A stretch of 64,000 nucleotides of DNA from Bacteroidales bacterium. Lineage in GTDB: Bacteria > Bacteroidota > Bacteroidia > Bacteroidales > WCHB1-69. Shown in pieces: positions 39,421 through 49,129 of the stretch. Numbering within the stretch: position 1 is the first letter of the stretch; each line of letters starts with the position of its first letter. The translations under genes and the position numbers were made by a program. The stretch spans positions 1-64,000 of the forward strand of contig JAILCI010000044.1 in assembly GCA_024686335.1 (NCBI GenBank), read 5' to 3'. Under the pieces are notes generated by a model. The model ran no database searches, was not told the origin of the DNA, and saw nothing but the letters and a program-made list of their open reading frames with translations.

Positions 39421-41781
39421 ATGAGACAAGTAAATACTTTGTTGACTGTTTTTGTATTTATAATCATCTCGGTTTCGCTTTCTGCGCAGCAAAGTCGATG
39501 CAAGATCAATGGAATGGTAGTGACAGATAAAGATGTCCCAATTAGCTTTGCATCTGTATATGTCCAGCAGAACGACAGCATGATTACAGGCGGTATTACC
39601 GATCAAGATGGCAAATTCGAGCTTTTTGTTAAACAATCCGAGAAAACTTATTCGCTTTCTGTTGTTTATGTGGGTTGCCAGGCGAAGCATCGTGATTTTT
39701 TTGCAAATACAAACGAATACAATGCTGGGAGGATAGTTTTAGAGTCTTCACAGTTACTCGATGAGGTGACAGTATCAGCTGAGGATGAGGAGAAGAGCTC
39801 TACAAGCGTTGTCCATACCACCCTCAGACCAGCAGATGGTACCGCATTCATGAGCGGTTCGATCAGTGATCTATTAAAATCGGATCCATCATTGACTATA
39901 GATCAGAATGGCAATGTGTCCATCCGAGGCAACAGCAATGTGTTGATACTGCTTGATGGTGTGCCCATCCCGCTGAGTTCCGTAGGAGATCTTCCATCGT
40001 CCAATGTGGCTAGCATTGACATCGTCAAGAATCCGAACGCCTCCTACGATGCTGAAGGTACGGGTGGCATCATCAACATCGTCACAAAGAAAGGTTTGGG
40101 CAAAGGATTCAACGGTATTATCGCTGTCAATTACGGTTTTAACCATTTCACAAACGGAAATGTAGGCTTTAATCTCACACGAGAGAAGGTGGCGTTTCGG
40201 TTCAACTACCAAGTCAAATATGAAGATGATGTGAACAGGGGTTATTTGCATCGATATTACCACGCTACAGGTGACAGTTTGAGTCAGAATGTAAATGCCC
40301 TCAGGACAACATTCAACAACAATATCTCGTTGGGAGTCACAGTCATGCCAAGCAAACGCGACAGATTGATGGCTGATGTGAGACTGATTCTTCCCCGTTT
40401 AAATACTATTCAAGACCTAACCAACGATTTATACCACAACGGATTATCCAACATCGAACATCGTCAGAGTGATGTGACTTGGAATCGTGAGAACATAAAT
40501 CTCATCATTGCCTATACACATTCCATTCGTCCTAACAAGTTAAGTTTTTCGATAAAAGGAAATGTCTCCAAAATTTGGGGACACCGTCCATCCTACTATT
40601 TTTTGGAAGAAGACTCCGTCAGCAAATCCGTTTCCGGAGGAAGTCCGTTGCTTGCCGCCATACAAAACGACTGGCGTATCATGAAAAATTGGGGCATCTG
40701 GGATGCGGGCGTGAAGTTTTCATATCGACAGAATGACATATATCATCAATTCTACGAACTGGACAGCACTGGTTGGAGTTACTCAAACGATTTTAGCAAC
40801 GACCTTTTACATCGCGAATATGTGCCAGCGGCATACGTACAATTTGCTTTCACCAAATGGAAACAATTTCATTGGAATGCAGGTCTGCGTGCCGAATACA
40901 GTCAAGTTTCACTCCATAGTAACAAAGAGGCTTTGGATGAAACCTCACACCATTTTTTCCTTGCGCCCTCGCTATCATTCAAATACGACATAAATAAAAA
41001 GCAATCGTTGTCTTTTGCCTACTCTCGACGGATCACCCGTCCCTCCTACCCTCAACTCAATCCCTACATGAGCATGATTGATCCGCATTATTTCGAGCAG
41101 GGCAATATGAATCTCAAACCGGAAACAACAGACAATGTCGAGCTTTTGTATCAATTCAAGAATTCTCATTGGAACATCTCCACTGCGTTATATGCCAATC
41201 ACACACGTAATTACATCACACAGGTTGCACGTTACGACGGTGACATATTACTGATGACTTATATCAATGCCACCTCGCAGACAAAAGCCGGTTTGGATTT
41301 GAGTGTCACTGTGGACCCGTGGGAATGGATGTCCGTTCAAGTGGCCACAAACACCTATTATCTCCGCTCTGTTGGTAATATAAACGATTGGGATATTTCC
41401 AACCAAGGATGGGTTAACAACAGCAATTTGAGACTCAACTTCAAGCCCATAAGGGGAATGTCGCTGATAGTTCAATATTTCCTGAATACGCCACAGTACT
41501 ACCCTCAATTTACCACGCTGCTTTCACACTACATGAATATCAGCATAAGTCAGAAATTCTTGAAAGGCAGACTGACCGTCTCCGCCATGCTTACAGATGT
41601 CTTCAACACGCGGAAATGGGAGATATACTCCGACAACCAATACTATCGGTTGGAGAATCTGTTACGCAATAAGAGTCGCATGGTTTGGCTTGGAATCAGC
41701 TATAACTTCAACTCTTACAAGAAAACTGAGCCCATCAAATCTAACGACGAAGACAGGTCCAAAATAAAAACAGGTGTGTAA
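39421..41781 (+). CDS. TonB-dependent receptor / outer membrane beta-barrel family protein with carboxypeptidase-like N-terminal domain
   Basis: SFASVYVQQNDSMITGGITDQDGKFEL; plug domain ILLDGVPIPLSSVGDLPSSNVASIDIVKNPNASYDAEGTGGIINIVTKK; beta-barrel. Confidence 0.9.
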   Translation: MRQVNTLLTVFVFIIISVSLSAQQSRCKINGMVVTDKDVPISFASVYVQQNDSMITGGITDQDGKFELFVKQSEKTYSLSVVYVGCQAKHRDFFANTNEYNAGRIVLESSQLLDEVTVSAEDEEKSSTSVVHTTLRPADGTAFMSGSISDLLKSDPSLTIDQNGNVSIRGNSNVLILLDGVPIPLSSVGDLPSSNVASIDIVKNPNASYDAEGTGGIINIVTKKGLGKGFNGIIAVNYGFNHFTNGNVGFNLTREKVAFRFNYQVKYEDDVNRGYLHRYYHATGDSLSQNVNALRTTFNNNISLGVTVMPSKRDRLMADVRLILPRLNTIQDLTNDLYHNGLSNIEHRQSDVTWNRENINLIIAYTHSIRPNKLSFSIKGNVSKIWGHRPSYYFLEEDSVSKSVSGGSPLLAAIQNDWRIMKNWGIWDAGVKFSYRQNDIYHQFYELDSTGWSYSNDFSNDLLHREYVPAAYVQFAFTKWKQFHWNAGLRAEYSQVSLHSNKEALDETSHHFFLAPSLSFKYDINKKQSLSFAYSRRITRPSYPQLNPYMSMIDPHYFEQGNMNLKPETTDNVELLYQFKNSHWNISTALYANHTRNYITQVARYDGDILLMTYINATSQTKAGLDLSVTVDPWEWMSVQVATNTYYLRSVGNINDWDISNQGWVNNSNLRLNFKPIRGMSLIVQYFLNTPQYYPQFTTLLSHYMNISISQKFLKGRLTVSAMLTDVFNTRKWEIYSDNQYYRLENLLRNKSRMVWLGISYNFNSYKKTEPIKSNDEDRSKIKTGV

Positions 41782-41804
41782 CAATAAAAATTGTACACAC
41801 CTGT
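41770..41804. terminator. Bidirectional terminator-like hairpin overlapping the TBDR stop codon
   Basis: ACAGGTGTGT(A)ACAAT-AAAA-ATTGTACACACCTGT, 15 bp with one bulge, between convergent genes. Confidence 0.85.
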
Positions 41805-41824
41805 AATTCAACTAATTATTAAGC

Positions 41825-42685
41825 TTATTTCAACAAACCCATGAGATAGCCACCATAACCGCTCTTCAGGAGAGGTTGTGCTATTTTCTCAAGTTGTGCA
41901 GCATCGATAAAACCATGACGATAGGCCACTTCTTCGATGCAGCCGACTTTGAGGCCTTGACGTGCTTCAATAACCTGCACGAACTGAGTAGCCTCGATGA
42001 GGGAATTGAACGTACCAGTGTCGAGCCAAGCAGTACCACGGTCCATCTTGCAGACCTTGAGTTTGCCCTCTTCCAAGTAGAATTTGTTCACGTCAGTGAT
42101 TTCGTATTCACCGCGAGCACTGGGTTTGATATTCTTGGCGACATCCACGACAGTATTATCGTAGAAATACAAACCAGGAACTGCGTAATTGGATTTTGGA
42201 ATCTTAGGTTTCTCCTCTATGGAGACTGCGTTCATATTGGAGTCGAACTCCACGACGCCATAGCGCTCAGGATCAGACACATGGTAGGCAAAGATCACGC
42301 CACCCTCAGGATCTTTGTTTTCCATCAGATGTTGCTCAATACCGCCACCATAGAAGATATTGTCGCCGAGAACCAAGGCCACTTTGTCACGGCCAATGAA
42401 CTCTTCGCCCAAGACGAAGGCCTGAGCCAAGCCATTAGGTACCTCTTGTACCTTATACTGAAAACGACAACCGATACGGGAACCATCACCCAATAACTTC
42501 TCGAAATTAGGAAGATCTTCCGGAGTTGAGATGATCAAAATCTCCCGAATGTCTGCCTGCATTAAGGTAGATATTGGATAATAGATCATTGGTTTGTCGT
42601 AAATGGGCATCAGCTGCTTGCTCATGGCAAGGGTGATGGGGTGAAGACGGGTACCGGCACCGCCGGCTAATACAATACCTTTCAT
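41825..42685 (-). CDS. rfbA: Glucose-1-phosphate thymidylyltransferase
   Basis: [42 protein letters not shown] and GDNIFYG motifs. Confidence 0.95.
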   Translation of the reverse strand: MKGIVLAGGAGTRLHPITLAMSKQLMPIYDKPMIYYPISTLMQADIREILIISTPEDLPNFEKLLGDGSRIGCRFQYKVQEVPNGLAQAFVLGEEFIGRDKVALVLGDNIFYGGGIEQHLMENKDPEGGVIFAYHVSDPERYGVVEFDSNMNAVSIEEKPKIPKSNYAVPGLYFYDNTVVDVAKNIKPSARGEYEITDVNKFYLEEGKLKVCKMDRGTAWLDTGTFNSLIEATQFVQVIEARQGLKVGCIEEVAYRHGFIDAAQLEKIAQPLLKSGYGGYLMGLLK

Positions 42686-42750
42686 GTTCCAAATATTTTT
42701 AGGGTGCAAAGATAAGAATTATCTTGATATGAATAAAGAGTTAATTCAAC

Positions 42751-43461
42751 CTACAAAATTCCTTCGTCGGCAAAGCTAAAATAGGCGTTGCCACTAACTA
42801 TGATATGATCCATAACCCTAATATTGAGTAACGCAGCAGCCTCTTTGACCTGATTCGTCAAAGACTTATCCAAATTGCTGGGTCGAACTGAACCCGACGG
42901 ATGGTTATGACAAAGAATGATACCTGTCGCCTTTTGCACAAGTGCCTCCTGCATTATCAAACGGACATCCACAGTCGTGGAAGTTAAGCCGCCCTTGCCA
43001 ATTTGGACCATTTTCAAGATATTAGCGGCTTGATTCAACAGTATTATCCAGAATTCCTCATGTTTCAAATGAGCAATCTTGGGTTGTATCAACTCCATCA
43101 TATCGGCAGAATTCTTGACTACCCTACTCTGTTCTACTGCTTCGGCGCGAATACGACGGCCAAGTTCAAAAGCAGCCATCAAGGTCACGGCTTTAACCTG
43201 TCCGATGCCATGAATCTTGCGGAGGTCTTCCAGCGTGACATTGGCTAACGTATTTAAAGAGTTGTGGCACGTTGCAAGAATCCGTTTGGAAAGTTCAACG
43301 GCATTCTCGGTAGCATTGCCTGTACGCAGTAAGATGGCGATAAGTTCCGCATCAGAAAGGACGGAAGGACCCTGTTGGACAAACTTCTCTCTCGGCTTAT
43401 CCTGGTCACTCCAGTCGGCTAAAGGAATCTTTTCGGAAACGTTTCGCCCTGAGGTCATCAC
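42751..43461 (-). CDS. radC: DNA repair protein RadC (JAB/MPN domain)
   Basis: GLTSTTVDVRLIMQEALVQKATGIILCHNHPSGSVRPSNLD. Confidence 0.93.
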   Translation of the reverse strand: MMTSGRNVSEKIPLADWSDQDKPREKFVQQGPSVLSDAELIAILLRTGNATENAVELSKRILATCHNSLNTLANVTLEDLRKIHGIGQVKAVTLMAAFELGRRIRAEAVEQSRVVKNSADMMELIQPKIAHLKHEEFWIILLNQAANILKMVQIGKGGLTSTTVDVRLIMQEALVQKATGIILCHNHPSGSVRPSNLDKSLTNQVKEAAALLNIRVMDHIIVSGNAYFSFADEGIL

Positions 43462-44393
43462 AACATATGCTCACGCTTGAGCAAATATGGAAGCAGGATC
43501 TGGTCAAATCCTTGGGTGATGTCAGCAGGAATCATATCAATCTGATAATTACCACATTGCACCTTAATCTCATGGAAGAAATTACGGATGGTCTGTTGGT
43601 AATACTCACGGATATTGTTGGCATGAACCTTCACCTCTTGACCAGTCTCCATATCCACGAAACGGTAGAGACGGTTCTCAAAAGCAAAATCATACTCTAA
43701 AGAGCGATCATAGGTATGGAATAGCAGGACTTCGTGTTTGTTGTGGCGAAGATGGCCTAAAGCCAGCATCAACTCATCAAGGTCTTTTTTGCTCTCGAAC
43801 ATATCACTGAAGATAACCACCAGAGAACGGCGATGAATCTGCTCAGCAATCTGATGCAAGGTATCAGTCACCATAGATGTTCTATGGATCTCTGTTCCAA
43901 TTGGTTGTAGAATTTTTTCCAACTCTCGGTAGATCATCTTAAAGTGGGCATCACCGCCACGCGCATGTGTATGAAGGTCCAGTTTGTCAGAGAAGACGCT
44001 GAGACCTACAGCATCGCGCTGGCTCTTGAATATCTGCATTAAGATAGCTGCCGCATAAACCGCAAAAAAGATTTTGTTAGGTTCCGCCAAAGAGTACTTC
44101 TCCCTAATAGGGAAATACATGGATGAAGAGTTGTCAATGATCAGATGACAGCGTAGGTTTGTCTCTTCCTCATACGTCTTTACAAACAATTTATCCGTGC
44201 GGGCGTATAATTTCCAGTCAATGTGACGAATAGGCTCGCCCGTGTTGTAGGGACGATGCTCGGCAAACTCCACAGAGAAACCGTGCATCGGGCTGCGGTG
44301 CATACCGGTGATGAAACCCTCCACCACTTGCTTAGCGACGAACTCGACATTGTCGAACTGGGTGATCTTTGTTAAATCAATGGAATATGACAT
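43458..44393 (-). CDS. DUF58 domain-containing protein
   Basis: MHRSPMHGFSVEFAEHRPYNTGEPIRHIDWKLYARTDKLFVKTYEEETNL; 4-bp overlap with radC. Confidence 0.9.
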   Translation of the reverse strand: MSYSIDLTKITQFDNVEFVAKQVVEGFITGMHRSPMHGFSVEFAEHRPYNTGEPIRHIDWKLYARTDKLFVKTYEEETNLRCHLIIDNSSSMYFPIREKYSLAEPNKIFFAVYAAAILMQIFKSQRDAVGLSVFSDKLDLHTHARGGDAHFKMIYRELEKILQPIGTEIHRTSMVTDTLHQIAEQIHRRSLVVIFSDMFESKKDLDELMLALGHLRHNKHEVLLFHTYDRSLEYDFAFENRLYRFVDMETGQEVKVHANNIREYYQQTIRNFFHEIKVQCGNYQIDMIPADITQGFDQILLPYLLKREHML

Positions 44394-44445
44394 AGCCTTG
44401 AATTAATGAGGTGCAAAAGTACATTTTTTTGTCGTAAAAATCGTC

Positions 44446-46077
44446 CTACTTCCTTTTCAAAAAATCATTGACCTGTTTTAAAAATGTTTCACGGAAGATA
44501 TTGGCATAGCTATTGTCTTCGAATATCTCCTCTAAAGGTAGATAAAGAGGAGTATGACCCGTCTCATAGAGCAGGATGCCAGGAAAGGAACGATATGGGA
44601 TTCCACCAAATTTAGGATAGTGTTCGTATCGATCCTTGTCCAGAAAAAGCATCTGAAATGGCTTTTCCAGATATTTACACACATCCATGCGCCAGTCATA
44701 ACGAGTCATAGCTCCCGGAAAATACGGATATACCACATCCACAAAAAAGTCTTTATCACGTTGTTCATTCAACCAAGAAAAGAGAGTCTTGCGGCAACCG
44801 GAACAGTCCAATTCATTGTTAAGCACCAGGATATGCTTACCGACGGGAAGATTAGAGAGAGATTGTAGTAAGCCATGAGAATTGTAGAACGCCGGCAAGT
44901 ATTCCTGTTGTTCGGTTTTGTAAGAACTCACTTTGATAGCCGGAAAAGGCTCCGATTTGAGATAAAAGTCCTCACGTCTTTGACGATATTCCAGGTCTGT
45001 CAAACCACTTGCATCGACAGTATCGGCAAGGAGAATCTCGACAAGAATATTATTCCAAGAGACCCAAGCCTTGTCTACCCTATTTTCAAGCAAGGTCATA
45101 GGCAGAGCATCACCTGTATAAAGCAATTCTGACGGGACTTTCCGAGGATAGCATTTTGTGGTGCCATCAGCATTTCTTATCGCGAAATACAACTTTGATT
45201 TGTGAGTAGTGGTATCATATTGAGTGTAGTATAACAGATAGTCACCACCTAATGGAAAGACGACTTTCGGATAAGAATAGTTGTAGATTTCATCCATCGT
45301 AGCACGAATTCGCTCGACACCATAAGGCACCTTGAGACTCTTCTTGATGTATTCGTCTTCAAAGGGATGCCATGATGGCAAATCAAACGTAATACGCTCC
45401 AACCAATCACCATTCAGGCCGTACTTTTCCAAAGATGGGTATCTGTTGCTGAGGAAGTAGAGAAAATGATCGTCGCGGAAGAGATAGCGATTAGGTTTCG
45501 CCTGGACAACATGAGGAGCTTCATACTGCAGCGGGCGAACGACAACCCGCTGCCCATCATGAAGCCGGTACCATCGGTACCCAAAATCGTGGTCTTCTTC
45601 TAGATAGAACAGGTCACCTTGATACAGATAGCACAACTTGACATTCTGACATTCGTATGTGGTATCCAATAGATAACGTTCTCCTTCAGACTTAAAAAGC
45701 AAAATTATATCCTGAAGAGAGACAACACAATAGTCATTTGAAAACTGAAAATCATAAATCCATGGTTGAATAGTAGATCCTAGGGATTTCAAGACATTGA
45801 TTGGCACTGACAGGTGTCGCTCCGAAAGTGTATAGTGACCTATGTCAAACAGATAAAAAGTGGCCGTATATTCCTGTCCCTGCTTACGAAAGGCGGTAGA
45901 TTCCGTATAACAGAATACTCCATCGGTAAAATCATAAACCAAATGCGTCATGTCGTCCAATGGATTTATTTTACTAAGGGTATCAAGTTTGAAATACTCA
46001 TGAAGAAAATCTTGGCAGCACATCGGTAAAACAAATCCCACAAACAGTAGAGTCAGAAATATACGGTTCCTTTTCAT
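44446..46077 (-). CDS. Secreted beta-propeller-like protein with C-terminal thioredoxin-like domain (CSGCRK)
   Basis: Signal peptide; repeated blade-like segments; LVLNNELDCSGCRKTLFSWLNEQRDKDFFVDVVYPYFPGAMTRYDW. Confidence 0.55.
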   Translation of the reverse strand: MKRNRIFLTLLFVGFVLPMCCQDFLHEYFKLDTLSKINPLDDMTHLVYDFTDGVFCYTESTAFRKQGQEYTATFYLFDIGHYTLSERHLSVPINVLKSLGSTIQPWIYDFQFSNDYCVVSLQDIILLFKSEGERYLLDTTYECQNVKLCYLYQGDLFYLEEDHDFGYRWYRLHDGQRVVVRPLQYEAPHVVQAKPNRYLFRDDHFLYFLSNRYPSLEKYGLNGDWLERITFDLPSWHPFEDEYIKKSLKVPYGVERIRATMDEIYNYSYPKVVFPLGGDYLLYYTQYDTTTHKSKLYFAIRNADGTTKCYPRKVPSELLYTGDALPMTLLENRVDKAWVSWNNILVEILLADTVDASGLTDLEYRQRREDFYLKSEPFPAIKVSSYKTEQQEYLPAFYNSHGLLQSLSNLPVGKHILVLNNELDCSGCRKTLFSWLNEQRDKDFFVDVVYPYFPGAMTRYDWRMDVCKYLEKPFQMLFLDKDRYEHYPKFGGIPYRSFPGILLYETGHTPLYLPLEEIFEDNSYANIFRETFLKQVNDFLKRK

Positions 46078-46139
46078 ATCATTTTGTTTTAATGGCTAAA
46101 AACGCGTAAAACAATTAAAATAAATACTATGAAAGTCTG

Positions 46140-46634
46140 TTATCTGGTTCGATTATAAATATTAGTAACATCATTAATAGTGATTTTCATTATACAGTCA
46201 CCATTAGTTTCGTAACTCCAGACGCCTTTTACCTGATAGTAGGCTGGACATCGATTTGCAGTACCTGGAACAGCTACCGTCAGTGTGTAGGTATTGTTGG
46301 CAAGGCGGGTCTGTTCTGCTGAGAGGTTCTCGCTATATTGAATGATTTGATTGACAGCATTGGTGACAGCACGATTTTCCGCATCATCCTCTCTACCCGA
46401 ACCATTTCCTGTAGACAATAACGGTACACGACAAAAGCTGAATCCGTTACCAGAGCAATCCAATTCCGGGAGACTACCTTCTCCATCTGATGGTGTATAG
46501 ACCACATCATTGTACAGGTTAAAAATAGCCCAAAAACCACCATTGTGTTTTCTTACAATCACATCAGGATATTGACGGGCGGAAAGGCCTAAAACCATTG
46601 AGAAAATAGAGACAAAAATTAAAAGTTTTTTCAT
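46140..46634 (-). CDS. Small secreted protein of unknown function
   Basis: Signal peptide MKKLLIFVSIFSMVLGLSARQ; paired cysteines; good coding character. Confidence 0.6.
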   Translation of the reverse strand: MKKLLIFVSIFSMVLGLSARQYPDVIVRKHNGGFWAIFNLYNDVVYTPSDGEGSLPELDCSGNGFSFCRVPLLSTGNGSGREDDAENRAVTNAVNQIIQYSENLSAEQTRLANNTYTLTVAVPGTANRCPAYYQVKGVWSYETNGDCIMKITINDVTNIYNRTR

Positions 46635-46840
46635 AGTTAGTTGTTTTTTAGATTGAATAGTACTTTGTTTATTCCGGTTTCTCTTTTTTCGGGGATGCGG
46701 ATCCGTAGCCCTCTTCCGTCAAACAGCTCATCTGTCGAATCCTTATTTGAATATTTCCTATCCTTCAGCCATCATCATATTTATCCTTTCATTAACCCAA
46801 CTCATACGGGCGGCTACCCCTTTTGAATCGTTTTGATGAC

Positions 46841-46849
46841 GCAAAGATA
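46841..46849 (-). promoter_or_regulatory. Promoter -7 box (TATCTTTGC on minus strand), about 205 bp upstream of the small secreted protein
   Basis: gcaaagata on plus strand; flanked by an inverted repeat at 46855-46871. Confidence 0.5.
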
Positions 46850-46854
46850 AATCC

Positions 46855-46892
46855 TGACAAAAGAATTGTCAATAATTTTTTAAAAAATTATT
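46855..46892. repeat. Adjacent inverted repeats TGACAAaagaaTTGTCA and 22-bp palindrome AATAATTTTTTAAAAAATTATT
   Basis: Read directly; perfect arms. Confidence 0.85.
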
Positions 46893-46927
46893 TTACTAAA
46901 AATAAGATACTTATAAAAAAATAAAAA

Positions 46928-46948
46928 TACACTTAACAATTAAGTGTA
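46928..46948. terminator. Hairpin TACACTTAA-CAA-TTAAGTGTA downstream of the glycosyltransferase gene
   Basis: Perfect 9-bp stem in an AT-rich region. Confidence 0.5.
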
Positions 46949-46994
46949 AATATCGTCCATTCGAATGGAGAGTTTTTTAGAAAAGAGAAAAAAA

Positions 46995-47774
46995 TTACCA
47001 AACAGAGGTCCAGTCCTCAGCCTCACGGACGGAGGCGTCGCGACAATACTCCAGCAGTTTTGCATATTTCAGGAAACTGTTGTGGGCAATGGCTTTGGAG
47101 AGCACATAGCCGTCCACGCCAGAAAAGATTCCTCCATGGAAGAAGTAGTTGACCACAAAAGCAGAGAAACCATGCAAAAACGGTGTAAAAGCATTTGCCT
47201 TCTTGCCTTGTAGGAAGAGGATCTTCGCGCCGCGCGTGCTATAATTGCGTTTTGAGAAGAGATCGTCATAGCTCTTATATCTATAATGTATCAAATCTGC
47301 TTCCAAATAGGAAATGTTTGATTTCGGAACGAAAGCATGTTGTTTCTGTTCCACAAAACGCAACTTATCTTTACGGAAGATACGCACAAGATAATCGGGA
47401 TACCAGCGGCAGCATTTAACCCAGCGCTCCCCTATCAGGTTTCTGCGGCGCACGGCAAAACCATCATAGGGGATCTTTTCCCAGTCGATTTTATGCATAG
47501 CGGCAACCAGTTCTTCTGAGAGACGTTCATCGGCATCAATGCTTATCACCCAATCGTTGGATGTGTAAGGCAAAGCGAGATTTTTCTGAGGTCCATCACC
47601 AATATACTCATGTTGATAGACTTTGGCGCCAGCTTGCTGAGCCAGCGCCACAGTCTTATCTTTACTATATGAATCAGTAACAACAACTTCATCACAAACC
47701 TGTTGTAACGAACGGATACAATCTACAATGTTCTGTTCCTCGTTAAGTGTTGTTATGATGCCTGTAATCTTCAT
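46995..47774 (-). CDS. Glycosyltransferase family 2 (WaaE/KdtX-like)
   Basis: ITGIITTLNEEQNIVDCIRSLQQVCDEVVVTDSYSKDKTVALAQQAGAKVYQHEYIGDGPQKNLALPYTSNDWVISIDADERLSEEL. Confidence 0.9.
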   Translation of the reverse strand: MKITGIITTLNEEQNIVDCIRSLQQVCDEVVVTDSYSKDKTVALAQQAGAKVYQHEYIGDGPQKNLALPYTSNDWVISIDADERLSEELVAAMHKIDWEKIPYDGFAVRRRNLIGERWVKCCRWYPDYLVRIFRKDKLRFVEQKQHAFVPKSNISYLEADLIHYRYKSYDDLFSKRNYSTRGAKILFLQGKKANAFTPFLHGFSAFVVNYFFHGGIFSGVDGYVLSKAIAHNSFLKYAKLLEYCRDASVREAEDWTSVW

Positions 47775-47782
47775 AAAGCGAA

Positions 47783-49090
47783 TTAGCTTCTTCTTTCAAT
47801 ATTGGCACCGAGGTTTTGGAGACGCTCCACAATATCTTGATAACCTCGGTCGATCTGCTCCACATTTTGAATCACGCTAGTGCCAGTTGCAGAGAGTGCC
47901 GCAATAAGCAAAGAGACACCTGCACGGATATCGGGAGAAGCCATCGTCGTGCCACGCAGCATCTTTTCACGGCCAAGACCGATAACAATGGCACGGTGAG
48001 GGTCGCATAAAACAATCTGTGCTCCCATAGTCTGCAGTTTATCGACAAAGAAGAGACGGCTCTCAAACATTTTCTGATGTATCAGGACACTTCCTTTTGC
48101 CTGAATAGCAGTAACCAGAGCAATACTGATCAAGTCAGGGGTAAATCCTGGCCACGGTGCATCGGCAATAGTCAAAATGGAACCATCCATATTCGTCTCA
48201 ACGGTATAGGGATCCTGACCATGGACAATAATGTCGTCGTCCACTTGCTCAAAGTTAATACCCAGCTTTTTAAACGTGTAAGGGATAATACCCAAATGCT
48301 GACAGGCGCAGTTTTTGATGGTCACCTCAGACTGTGTCAAGGCGGCCATACCCATAAAACTACCTACCTCAATCATATCCGGCAGAATTCGATGCTCACA
48401 ACCATGCAGTTCCTCAACGCCCTCAATAGTCAACAGATTGGAACCGATGCCGGAAATCTTAGCACCCATTTTGTTTAACATCGTGCAGAGTTGATAAAGA
48501 TAGGGTTCGCAGGCAGCATTGAAAATGGTAGTCGTACCTTCTGCCAGGACGGCCGCCATCACAATATTGGCGGTACCTGTCACAGAGGCCTCATTAAGAA
48601 GCATATAAGTACCTCTCAACTTATCCGCTTTCAGCTCAAAGAAGTTGTTGTCATCAGAAATCTTAGTCTCAGCACCTAGCTTTTGAAAACCTTCAAAGTG
48701 GGTTGTCAAAGGACGGCGACCAATCTGGTCTCCACCAGGACGAGCAGCGTATGCTTCCCCAAAACGACCCAACATAGGTCCAAGCACCATAATAGAAGCA
48801 CGAAAAGCGGCAGACAGTTTACTGAACTCTGGCGTTTTCATCAAAGCAAGGTCAACCTGATCAGCCTGGAATGTATACGTATCCTTGCTCAACTTGGTGA
48901 TCTTTACACCTATAAGAGATAGGATATCCTGATATCGCTGCGTATCACGAATTTCAGGAAGATTAGAAATAGTGACAGGCTCTTTGGTAAGCAAAACGGC
49001 AGACAAGACCTGCAGCGCTTCATTCTTAGCTCCTTGCGGCTCGATGACACCCTTTAACGGATGACCACCTTCTATGATAAACTCGTCCAT
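47783..49090 (-). CDS. murA: UDP-N-acetylglucosamine 1-carboxyvinyltransferase (Asp-type active-site loop)
   Basis: GAKNEALQVLSAVLLT and ARPGGDQIGRRPLTTHFEGFQKLGA, full-length EPSP-synthase-like fold. Confidence 0.94.
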   Translation of the reverse strand: MDEFIIEGGHPLKGVIEPQGAKNEALQVLSAVLLTKEPVTISNLPEIRDTQRYQDILSLIGVKITKLSKDTYTFQADQVDLALMKTPEFSKLSAAFRASIMVLGPMLGRFGEAYAARPGGDQIGRRPLTTHFEGFQKLGAETKISDDNNFFELKADKLRGTYMLLNEASVTGTANIVMAAVLAEGTTTIFNAACEPYLYQLCTMLNKMGAKISGIGSNLLTIEGVEELHGCEHRILPDMIEVGSFMGMAALTQSEVTIKNCACQHLGIIPYTFKKLGINFEQVDDDIIVHGQDPYTVETNMDGSILTIADAPWPGFTPDLISIALVTAIQAKGSVLIHQKMFESRLFFVDKLQTMGAQIVLCDPHRAIVIGLGREKMLRGTTMASPDIRAGVSLLIAALSATGTSVIQNVEQIDRGYQDIVERLQNLGANIERRS

Positions 49091-49129
49091 GCTGAGGGAT
49101 TTTGAGACGTTAGATGTGAGACTTGTTTA

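Noticed and set aside
39387-39690. ORFs reading ...FLHPTSYFLHLTSYS antisense at the ettA/TBDR gap
   Set aside because: Created by the short degenerate tandem repeat TAAGATGT and overlap with the TBDR 5' end.
41876-42496. 206-aa ORF antisense to rfbA, and similar long antisense ORFs at 13439-13984, 14411-15001, 33230-33892, 55133-55822 and 58243-58827
   Set aside because: All lie opposite conserved genes and look like codon-bias artefacts.
46641-46826. 61-aa plus-strand ORF in the leader of the small secreted protein
   Set aside because: Opposite the predicted leader, no promoter box or domain; kept only as part of the leader observation on the minus strand.
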